64,000 nt of DNA from Hofstenia miamia (Eukaryota; Xenacoelomorpha; Acoela; Hofsteniidae): NCBI GenBank assembly GCA_900660155.1, contig CABFPE010000030.1:794207-858206 (forward strand), in the 5' to 3' direction. The first letter of the stretch is position 1; each line of letters begins with the position of its first letter. Made by a program: the position numbers and the translations under genes. Below, one piece after another: positions 10,620-21,200 of the stretch. The notes beneath the pieces are model-generated. The model had not been told where the DNA came from. It did no database searches and saw only the letters and a program-made list of their open reading frames with translations.

Positions 10620-11771
10620 GATAATAGAAGAATGATGTACTTAGTTACTTGTATTTATTGAAGTAATTCTTTGACTGGTAAGATAATTTTTTTTTGGCGC
10701 ATTCTTGATAAAATTAGTCACTTTCTTTTTAATTGAAACTTTTTTTCAGATCGAGTATCTTTATCCAATTTATTCCATAATTTTACTGCAATATTTATGA
10801 ATAAATTCTTCATAATTTTGCTTCTAAATTTCTTACATTGATATGTACCACGTCTAATATTATATTTTAGGGAGATGTTATCTTTCATTTTATAAAATAT
10901 TTCCAAGATCTTCTGTTGCATATTATCTGGATATAATAACATATAATCTTTTGCCAATTTTCTTTTAATTCGATTATTATTGCTATTGATAATTTTGTTT
11001 ATCTAATTGATTTGTTTATCTAATTGAAAATCTTATTTAATTTTCTTTTAGAATTTTCACATAGATTTTAGCAAGTAACAAGAATACGTATATCTTGATA
11101 CAACCATTGACTTAAATAACATTGCGGTCCATTTTTTAATTAAAGAATTTATATGATCTTTGAATTTTAGTTGATTGTCAATTAACACTCCTAAATATTT
11201 TATTCTTGGTTGCTTCATTATTTCTTTGTTGTTAAGATACAATTTTGTCTTTTTTCGCCTTTTGTTAATTTATTCATCTGCATAAAAGCAGTTTTTTTCA
11301 ATATTTAGAGACATTATGTTTTTGTTATAGCAGTCATGTATAAGATATAAATTGGATGTAGTACATCGATGTTTTTTGTATAGATAAATGTATTATCTGC
11401 ATATAACATACATTTTATAATTATATGATTTGAAATATATTTATATAGATATTAAACAACAAAGGACCCAAAACAGAACCTTGCGGAACACCCCTTTCAA
11501 TTTTCAAAAGATTTGTTGATTCATTTTTAAATTGCACAAATTGATATCTATTATTTAGGTAATCATCAATAAGTGAATAAGAAGTAAGGTCGAAGTTGTA
11601 TGTATCTTTCAATTTTTTAATCAATATTCCATGATCTATAGAATTGAATGCTTTTGCAAGGTCTAAAGAAAGAATATATACACTTTCCTTTCTATCTGTG
11701 AGTTGTCTAAAATCTTCTACTGTATCCAAAAGAGCATTCATAGTAGAAGAATCTTTTCTAAATCCAAATTG
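10620..11771 (-). mobile_element. LINE, RT to C-terminus, cut by assembly gap
   Basis: From the gap downward, the frame 11421-11741 reads MNALLDTVEDFRQLTDRKES, then YILSLDLAKAFNSIDHGILI (palm motif A with its Asp), then IERGVPQGSVLGPLLFNIYI (motif B). Frame 11057-11242 has KQPRIKYLGVLIDNQLKFKD, the thumb-side block. Frame 10718-10957 has IAVKLWNKLDKDTRSEKKF, the C-terminal W-N-x-L block. The YADD box is weak or lost between frames. This is a Jockey/CR1-like non-LTR element in a different family from the 3-6 kb LINE. Its 5' part lies in or beyond the run of N. Confidence 0.75.
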
Positions 11772-12771
11772 NNNNNNNNNNNNNNNNNNNNNNNNNNNNN
11801 NNNNNNNNNNNNNNNNNNNNNNNNNNNNNNNNNNNNNNNNNNNNNNNNNNNNNNNNNNNNNNNNNNNNNNNNNNNNNNNNNNNNNNNNNNNNNNNNNNNN
11901 NNNNNNNNNNNNNNNNNNNNNNNNNNNNNNNNNNNNNNNNNNNNNNNNNNNNNNNNNNNNNNNNNNNNNNNNNNNNNNNNNNNNNNNNNNNNNNNNNNNN
12001 NNNNNNNNNNNNNNNNNNNNNNNNNNNNNNNNNNNNNNNNNNNNNNNNNNNNNNNNNNNNNNNNNNNNNNNNNNNNNNNNNNNNNNNNNNNNNNNNNNNN
12101 NNNNNNNNNNNNNNNNNNNNNNNNNNNNNNNNNNNNNNNNNNNNNNNNNNNNNNNNNNNNNNNNNNNNNNNNNNNNNNNNNNNNNNNNNNNNNNNNNNNN
12201 NNNNNNNNNNNNNNNNNNNNNNNNNNNNNNNNNNNNNNNNNNNNNNNNNNNNNNNNNNNNNNNNNNNNNNNNNNNNNNNNNNNNNNNNNNNNNNNNNNNN
12301 NNNNNNNNNNNNNNNNNNNNNNNNNNNNNNNNNNNNNNNNNNNNNNNNNNNNNNNNNNNNNNNNNNNNNNNNNNNNNNNNNNNNNNNNNNNNNNNNNNNN
12401 NNNNNNNNNNNNNNNNNNNNNNNNNNNNNNNNNNNNNNNNNNNNNNNNNNNNNNNNNNNNNNNNNNNNNNNNNNNNNNNNNNNNNNNNNNNNNNNNNNNN
12501 NNNNNNNNNNNNNNNNNNNNNNNNNNNNNNNNNNNNNNNNNNNNNNNNNNNNNNNNNNNNNNNNNNNNNNNNNNNNNNNNNNNNNNNNNNNNNNNNNNNN
12601 NNNNNNNNNNNNNNNNNNNNNNNNNNNNNNNNNNNNNNNNNNNNNNNNNNNNNNNNNNNNNNNNNNNNNNNNNNNNNNNNNNNNNNNNNNNNNNNNNNNN
12701 NNNNNNNNNNNNNNNNNNNNNNNNNNNNNNNNNNNNNNNNNNNNNNNNNNNNNNNNNNNNNNNNNNNNNNN
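11772..12771. other. assembly gap, 1000 N
   Basis: This is a round-number run of unknown bases, typical of a scaffold gap of arbitrary length. Open frames crossing it are meaningless. Confidence 0.99.
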
Positions 12772-12976
12772 TATTGTTTTGATTCTTTGCAATATGATCT
12801 CTAGTTAGTTTTACTGATATTTCTTTTAAAACGTTATTTTATTTTAATAAATTGGTGTGAATTTGCAGTCTGATGTTAAATTTATCATAGACTTTATAGA
12901 ATCATCGTTTGTTTGTTAATTTTTAATTGAATTTGTTTAAACGAGTAGTTGTCATGTGTTTTATATTGTGAATGTC

Positions 12977-13321
12977 ATCTCATTTGAATTGTATATTAAC
13001 CATTAATTTAGATGCTACTGTTTGAAATTCATAATGTGTAAATGCACATTGCATTTGTTTCCTACAGAATTCCCCCCAACAACAATGATGATAAACTAGT
13101 CTGATAGACAAATTTAATAGTATGATATATATGATCATTATAAGCAAANATCTCGTTTGACTTGTATATTAACCATTAATTTAGATGCTACCATTTGAAA
13201 TTCATAATGTGTAAATTCACATTGCGTTTGTTTCCTACAGAATTCCCCCCAACAACAATGATGATAAACTAGTCCGATAGACAAATTTAATAGTACGATA
13301 TATATGATCATTATAAGCAAA
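12977..13321. repeat. 172-bp tandem duplicate joined by single N
   Basis: Copies 12977-13148 and 13150-13321 are separated by the N at 13149. They differ at about eight positions (for example GTCTGATAG against GTCCGATAG). The level and pattern of difference look allelic. The join at an N suggests that two haplotype contigs were placed end to end. Confidence 0.8.
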
Positions 13322-13399
13322 GTGTAGAATAAATTACAGTTTTGTCTTGTCTTAAACACGTATGTGGGTTTTACCACGTACGTTTATTAAATATTATTA

Positions 13400-13740
13400 T
13401 TAATATTTATTTTTACTTGGAAATATTCCTAGATTCCACTTTTTAAACAAGTATGTAAATTATTTTTACTTGGAAATATTTTTCGATTCCACTTTTTAAA
13501 CAATTTTGTAAATTATTTTTACTTGGAAATATTTTTTGATTCCACTTTTTAAACAAGTATGTAAATTATTTTTACTTGGAAATATTTTTCGATTCCACTT
13601 TTTAAACAATTTTGTAAATTATTTTTACTTGAAAATATTCCTCGATTCCACTTTTTTAAGTATGCAAATTATTTTTACTTGGAAATATTCCTCGATTCCA
13701 CTTTTTAAAGAAGTATTCAAATTATTTTTACTTGGAAAAA
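13400..13740. repeat. minisatellite, about 52-bp period, seven units
   Basis: Units contain TTTTTACTTGGAAATATT, then a CGATTCCACTTTTTAAACAA-like part, then a TTGTAAATTA-like part. Units begin near 13415, 13468, 13515, 13565, 13620, 13673 and 13725. Period variation is a few bases. Any open frame here is a by-product. Confidence 0.8.
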
Positions 13741-13935
13741 TGCAAAGTAAGTTAATATGTGGGAAAGTAAAAAATGTAGTTAGTTAATGTGGGAAAGTAA
13801 AAAAATGTAGTTAGTTAATGTGGGAAAGTAAAAACTAAGTTAATGTGGGAAAGTAAAAACTAAGTTAATGTGGGAAAGTAAAAACTAAAAAATGTATGTG
13901 GGAAAGTAAAAACTTAAAAAAATGCAAACTAAATT
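13741..13935. repeat. minisatellite built on GTGGGAAAGTAAAAA
   Basis: At least six copies of TGTGGGAAAGTAAAAA alternate with AACTAAGTTAA or AATGTAGTTAGTTAA spacers. The core is close to the reverse complement of the TTTTTACTTGG core of the adjacent 52-bp repeat, so the two arrays may share an origin. Confidence 0.75.
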
Positions 13936-13974
13936 AGGCCAAATAAATAACACAAAAACTAATAAAAATAAATT

Positions 13975-14165
13975 CATGACGTCAGTAAAACACCCCCCGC
14001 CAATATCCACGACGTCTCAGGTCAAAGGCCACCCCTCTCGACCAATCACAAAAAAGTGAGAAGGCCTTGCCACCACCTCTCGACCAATCAGAAAAAAGTG
14101 AGAAGGCCTTGCCGCCACCTCTCGACCAATCAGAAAAAAGTGAGAAGGGGTTGCCTTATTATTAT
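13975..14165 (+). promoter_or_regulatory. CCAAT promoter-like module, copy 3 (three tandem units)
   Basis: CATGACGTCA (CRE-like) and GCCAATATCCACGACGTC are followed by three units of CTCTCGACCAATCA with an AAAAAAGTGAGAAGG tail. TTATTATTATACTACTGGTA comes last, standing in for the TATA/ACTACTCATACCC end of the other copies. A LINE 3' region of the same family as at 3304-3665 follows directly. Confidence 0.5.
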
Positions 14166-14845
14166 ACTACTGGTATGGAATATCTTTGCACATATTAAGA
14201 CACAATCAAAGTTCTTTGTTGCCTCCAGGGGCTCAGAACCTTCTAAATACATTACCACTAGGTATGGAGTGAATTTAAATCTTTTTCAAAAATTCGAAAA
14301 TTTCTAAGCAACTTGTTTATCTATTCAACAATCTCTGCCACAGCAATACGCTTTAATAGAAATTTTCAACATTGCATTAATGTATGTCCCCCAATAAACC
14401 TACCCATCTCCCAAGATTTTCATATTTGGAAATAGGCTTGGAGAAAATTATTTGTGGAAAAACGTTTTGTCCTTTAAGACAGACGGTAGGCTGTTTAAAG
14501 TTAAAGAAAAACTTTGCTATTACTTGTTTGGTATAAAAAAGGTTTTAAATGAATCTTTCATTAATGTCGCCATTCGAATATGGAATTCACCAGCTGAAGA
14601 AATTAAAAACATTCGAAAATTGAAATCCTTTGAATAGCAAATAAAAATTTTCTAAAAATATGTTTCTAATAAATCATGATTCGGATACAAATTTTATAAC
14701 AATGACTATAAGATAACGCGTAATTGAAATAGTGCCATAGAATGGATATTTGTTTTGTGATTTAATGACGCTATTCACATAAAATATCTGATATTTAATT
14801 GTAAACATTTATCTGAATAAAGAATATCTTATCTATTTTATATTG
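14166..14845 (+). mobile_element. LINE 3' end, same family as 3304-3665
   Basis: The frame 14452-14637 contains SFINVAIRIWNSPAEEIKNI and RKLKSFE, the usual LINE ORF2 C-terminal block (compare NVATRQWNNLPNEIKHITKL at 3.3 kb). Further on GYKFYNNDYKIT parallels GYKFYNSNYTIT. The end is AATAAAGAATATCTTATCT, a typical LINE 3' terminus. The RT core is absent, so the copy is 5'-truncated or decayed. Confidence 0.65.
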
Positions 14846-14898
14846 TGAAGAAAAACGTTGGCCGCTGAGCAACCCTACAATCTTGAAAAAACCAAACT

Positions 14899-14904
14899 TT
14901 TATT
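14899..14904 (-). terminator. SUN gene candidate poly(A) signal
   Basis: AATAAA on the minus strand lies about 190 bases past the stop codon. ATTAAA at 14941-14946 is a nearer weaker option. Confidence 0.4.
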
Positions 14905-15094
14905 TAGTATACACGCAAATTCATAGAGTAGTAAGAAAAATTTAATCATTAAATGTATGAATATAAACAAAATACCACATTATTTACAGTAAAATTATAA
15001 AATGGCTGCGAAAATTGCGAATTAAAAGATTAGTACAAACAAATAAAAATTGCTACAATGGTTAATACTACAACACATAAATGAAGGCATTATT

Positions 15095-15295
15095 TCATAA
15101 ATGACCATGAACACGTAAGCGATAGAGACACGTGTAGTTGGACTCTCCATGATTGGAAGTAAAGCTAAAGAGTACATATTCATAGCGCCCTTGCGCATCA
15201 ACAGGAATTGTGAATGTTTGCAGTGTGCGAGTATTTAGCTCATATGCAAATGAACCAAGTTCCGTACCAATTGAATCGTCCGGAGACTGCAATCC
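15095..15295 (-). CDS. SUN gene, coding exon 10 (SUN domain, C-terminus)
   Basis: GLQSPDDSIGTELGSFAYEL is followed by RTLQTFTIPV and then SNHGESNYTCLYRLRVHGHL and a stop, the diagnostic end of SUN domains. The acceptor is TATTTTCAG. Confidence 0.95.
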   Translation of the reverse strand, partial: GLQSPDDSIGTELGSFAYELNTRTLQTFTIPVDAQGRYEYVLFSFTSNHGESNYTCLYRLRVHGHL

Positions 15296-18200
15296 CTGAA
15301 AATAAAGGTTGAAACATAAATGGCTTGTAGCTAAAGTAAAATATTCATTCCTACAAACTGCGATGCACCGATGTCAATTGATTACAGAATTACAAATGCT
15401 AAAATTAAATTATATATTTCCAAAGTTTTTATATAGATTCTCATCCACTTCATTCTATAATCCTTCATTGAAAACTTATTTTAGGTAAGCCATGGTACAT
15501 AAGATGTTTAATAAATTTGTTAATTAAAGGGCTAAATATTTTGGTGGAAATGGAAAATTTGATATCCGGGCTGGTGATTTGTAGAAACTACCCGCAAATA
15601 TAAATGGAAAAATATGAATCTCACAAATAGCAGATTAAAATGCTCGCAACTTCAAAATAAAGTAAATAACTTACGAATACTGTAAAATTCTTGGGCGCAG
15701 ATTTCACATTTCCGACTGGCGAAACTGAAGGATGAATATGCTCGTAGGATATGGCTGTGATATAAATTAATTCACGAAGTTTGATAACGATTTCGCCATG
15801 AGTCCCAACAAAAGGCCAGCACAGACCAGGATAAATTTCAGGCTAAATTATGATCAACATACTCAAAAGACATACACAATTAGGCGTGTGAAGCTTATAG
15901 GTTTTTATCAATCATATAAAAATAATCGATTAACTGTTTGTCGTAGGTATTTTAAGATAAATTGATGGCATTCTCTTGATACTCGGGATGTTATCAACAT
16001 TCTAATTGATTATTTAGCTTCGATGTGTTTCATCATCGTTATTGTTGTAAACTAAGTTGTTTACTCAAATCGTCGAATCAAAACAAGATAGCCTTTTTCT
16101 TATACAACTACATTAGCTTCTATTTAGATTGAAACCCTGCAATACCCAAAAAATCATTGATAATTTTTTCAATTTTTTACGCGAAAATGGCGTTTTTAAA
16201 TAATTGTTGAAAGGTTCCAAGTGCATTTTTACTTAAAATGATAAGTTCAATGAAAAATATTTTATTCTAGAAGCGCATTGCTCATGCGACTACAGATAAA
16301 AAATATACTATGCAGTTGACTTGAACAGTTTAAATTCGTAAGAATAATTTAATAATTATCTGTAAATTTAATCTGGATGTATATATAATTAAAAGAACAT
16401 GCTCAGTTACAAACTGTATTAATTAGACTATTTGGTTATGATCGGCTGCTGCAGGAAACTCAAAAATGACATTGTAAATGCCTACTAGATAACAGTCTTT
16501 ACAAAAAAATTTTTTGCGATCAAAAAGAAAAACCATTTTTGGTTAATTTTGACATGCTGAATTCAAATATTTAATGTTTTAGTCAATTTTTTTTCTGGGT
16601 GCTAAACCAAAAATAAAAGTGAAAAAAATAGTTTATTTATGCTTGCTAAAAGGTGCATCAAATAAAATCGCACATCAGAACTGATTTACTTTTGCCATCA
16701 TAACGTTCAACCATTCGTTTCATGGTCTGGTGAATCTTTTCTTCATGCTTATCAGCTGGGGTACGGTCCGTAACGGGCACGGACAAACACGTACGGGTCC
16801 GGACTGGGCATAAGGGCTCTGTATGAATATTTGTTATTCGAGGATTTAAAATCTTAAAATCCTTTATTTGATCGATATTAGGTGTATTCTATATATCTAT
16901 GTATAGGTATTCGTGTAACATTAATCTTCATTTAGATTTATAGTAGAAATTACAACACAATACTTAAAATATTACAAATAGAATTCATTGTCTTCATCAA
17001 TTTTAAGGAGTTCCAATTCACTGTCATCTTCTGATAAATTGCATTAATAATAATATAGTGTTCGTGATTTGTAAATTGAGAAGACGAATTAATCTAATTT
17101 ACCCATTTTACAATGCCAAACAAGCAGTCCAGTATAGTTTCAATTTAATTATTATCATCCTGTTTGATGTGTTGTCAATTATAGTCAGGGCTTCGATTTA
17201 TATACCTAAAAATATCCCGAAATATGCTTCATCACCAACGCGCTGAAATTTTCAAAATATGCTTTAAAATATAAGAAAAATCTACATTAAGGGGAACAGT
17301 TATTCAATTACCAAGGTATACAGTTTTATACCAATAGACACATAAATGTTGCTTCAAGGATCAACAGGCATGAACATTCGTTGTGCTTGAATTTGACTCA
17401 TCTAGACTGGAGGCACATTTCTGTATATAAGAACATTTAAAGGGTTAACATGGATTGCATGCATTTTTTCTTCTTTATAGCTTGTGCAAATACTCTCATG
17501 AATTATAAATCGAGAATTCCTGTAAGGCGTCCAGTTTTTCTTTGTACTTCTCCCCCTGTATTAGTTATATAACTCGTGATTGACAAAACTTGTTGATTAA
17601 TCTACTGAAAACGGGACTTAATTATGACTTTATATTTATAGTTGTAAAATTAAACTAATGGAGTACGAAATTAACAGGAGGTGAAAACAAACACTCGTGT
17701 CAACAGACTGCAGGCCCAAAACCGCAATAAAGCAATCTTGTTATTGATGCTATAATATTTATAGTAGACATTTCGCTTTGCAATTCATTCCGTTCCGTAG
17801 CTCATGCCGAACAAGTGCTGTATATTTAATTGCAGGTCGAACTATAGAAATTCCCCATACGTTCTTGAATACAGGTTCCCCAAAGACGTAAATGAAAGAA
17901 ACGCTTGGTTATCCTAAAAAAAATCAGTGTTGCCAAAAACACTGTTATTTGTCAAAAGCATTGGCCAGAAGGCTTTCCTACTATTAAAGTCCATGGAAAA
18001 CTGCGTCCAGCTGATCCACTCAATTTATTTGAGATGATAGGAGCTTCTGCCATAACTTTCCCAAAGCCTATTGTTTTACGTGAAGTTTTAAAACGTGGTG
18101 TCATTAATCGCAGTGTTATACCGGTTTAGGAAGGTGAATAATTGCTATTTGTATTTGACACATTTAAGTCAAACTGTTGTTCTCTAAATTTACCATTTTT

Positions 18201-21200
18201 ATAGGATGAGATTGACGAGTTTCGTGATATGGATGTGTTTGAATTTGATACTTTTAAGCTGGTAAAGTAGCAGGCCTAGTATCAAAACCTTGTGGAAAAA
18301 TTTGCATATACAAACTTATTTGCACAGATGCCCAGAGCCCACTGCAAATTCAATGGTCAATTCACATTGACTCTAATTTAAAAGCTGAAGCTTACTCTGA
18401 CGAAACATTTGACAGTGTTGGAGATTTGCTATTGTTTGGGAATTGCAACTCGTACGCTTATATTTCGTTATTTTTAAATAATTTTTTCTAGGTATTAAAG
18501 AATAGAGGTCATTATTAATCGGATAGGAAATTACAAACAAAATTTTAAGGACATAGTCACTGTTTGTGCTAATAAATTGTCTTCTATTAGCGATTCTGAA
18601 AAGTCACCCAACTAATCCTTCTGCAGAAGACTTTCTCCGTGACAATTAACTATGGAGACATCTTCTGCATTCGTACTCCATGATTAAACTTATTGTGATG
18701 TCAACAAAAAAAATTATTATTGATGTAAGTTTCAGTGATGGTTATGACTGTTTAAGTATGTTTCTTTTTAAAAGCACAATCGAAGATTTCTTATTGCATC
18801 AAGTAATTTTATTTAAATTACATTTAGCTACGGGCATATCGGGCTTAGCATAAGGGTACGAACAAACCAAGGGGCCATTTTTATAGGTATGGGCTATGGG
18901 GCGGACACGAGCCTTATCTTAGCTTATCGTAAATAAAGCTCTGGTTTGACAACGGTGTCAAGATCTTATCGATATATTTTTACTCTAAAACCATCAACAT
19001 AGATGCAATCCCAAAAGTAAAAAATACGTTTGTCTTAAATCTATTTAGCGCGCATCGACTGTGTTGATAGCATAAAAACTCAATAGCAATAGCTTACCAA
19101 AGGTCTACTCTCTTAATTATAAGTATTGCATAATGAAAAAGTGTGAAATTAACATTTTCTTTTCGATGCAGTGGGTCCAGTTTTGAAAAATCCAAAAAAC
19201 AAATATTTTCGATCAGCATTTACATTTGGATATATAATGCAAGTCCATAGGGTTAATAGCCGCAGAGCGATAGGGTTCCGAAATGCGTCAGTTGAAATAG
19301 TAGAATAGAAATTCGCAAGTTGTCATTTACAAAAATCTTATATACCAAATTTTATAATAATTAAAAACAAAATTTATATATTGTAAGCTAGAGCTAAAGA
19401 AGCATTCCAAAATGCTGAAAAAAGCTAACAATCGGACCAGAATTTACCGGTTACTGGCTGTCTAAGCGTGTGTAAGCCTCTAAAGATGCAAAGCCATATT
19501 TGTACCAGGGAGGCCTTCTATCTCAAAGCTGAATGACCAAAAAATTGCAGACTATAATTCAGTACAAAAAGGCTAGAACAGCACATGATATTAACAGCAC
19601 CTCAGTTCCTTTTTTTCGTAACAGCAGTTTGGTGTTTATAGCAGGTGCTGTTTGTATCTCCCATAAAGTTTAAAAAATCATCTTCAAATAACACCCAAAA
19701 TAATTTTTTGACGAAATTGAACGTGATATTCTTTTTCAGTAAAAAACTTGTTTAGAAAAAAGTTGTTCATATTGATTGCAAATTTATGTTAACACTGTAA
19801 TCTAGTAAATCACAATGGAATTTGACATTCTATATCGGTGATCGGTTATATATTTAAATAAAAATTTACTTGAATGACTAAACGAGGAGAAGGCACTTGA
19901 TACCATAGAGGAATACCCAAAAACGACATACGAGAACCGCCATATTGGTAAGTTTGTGAGCAACGAACTGTAATTATCGAACCACCAACTGTTTCCAAGG
20001 CGTAGTCAGGTAAACCAGACTTATCATGGTAGTATGCATCAATGACGTCGAGGATGTAACCGCGAAGAGATTCATCTAAAAATACCCAAACTATTTTGAA
20101 GTTAAATAAAAATGAATAGTGAAGAAAGTTGTATTCATGTGATATTCATATAAATGGCTTAAAATTTATTGAAAAATTATTTCAAATGTCAAAAAATATG
20201 ATTGCAACATATAAATAAGTAATTAAACACGCTACAATACAATAACTTGATTCATTAAATATTACAATAATTTTTCGTAGATAGTTTTATTTATGAAAAT
20301 TTTATGAAAATGGAAAATTTTATACCGCATTAAAGTGCTTTAACAAGCAACGAGCATTAGTCTAAAAAATTATTAGTATAAAAATTAAATTAAGAATATA
20401 TATAAATGTATATATATATATATCGGGCACTCTGTCTAATAAACATTTATAAGGTTCGCTCTGTCCCAAAAGGGCGCTTTGTCTATATACAAACATTAAT
20501 ATTGGCATTATGTCTTTTTTGCAACTTTCATGTGGGAAAATATTATGGTTTATAAAAGTTTAATGTAACCATCCTAATTTTATCAAATATAGAAAAATTT
20601 ATATCAAATGGATGATGGTTTTGCATTTTTTATAATAGGCCTGACATGATATTGAATGTGTTTTTTAGGAATTTTCGTCCACAATTTTGCTATTAAGGTC
20701 TACTATAAATCTTTTTTATCCTAAATCTTTTCTAAGTAATGTGCGTAATCGTATTTTCAATTTTGAATGGGCCAATTTCAAAAAAATTCAAAAATTTCCA
20801 TTTTCTGGTCAAGTAGTCCTTTTTGGAAGGCCACAGCTCTGTCAGTTTTGAATCTATTTCCAAAATTTTTACACCATTCGATGCGTAATCGATAGAAATA
20901 TGTGAATAGATAACTGTTTTTTGCACTTTCTAAAAAAATTAAGGTTCCGTAACCGAAATATAAATTTTGCGAAATTTCGATAAAATAGTGGTCCATAGCG
21001 CAAGAACTACATTAGATAACTTTTCTGGAGTTGTTTTATTCGATTCTACGTCAAAGGTTGATTAAGAGGTCTGCTAAAAGCTAAGCGCTTTAGCAACCAG
21101 TTTCTGCTATAGGTGAGCAAATTCCTACCTATACTGCATCGGCCTCCTCATTTAGAGGCTTTACTGTAAATTTCCTGGCCATCATATAGTAGGCTAGTTT

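Noticed and set aside
11644-12804. Long open frames of 344-386 codons
   Set aside because: They consist almost entirely of N and have no meaning.
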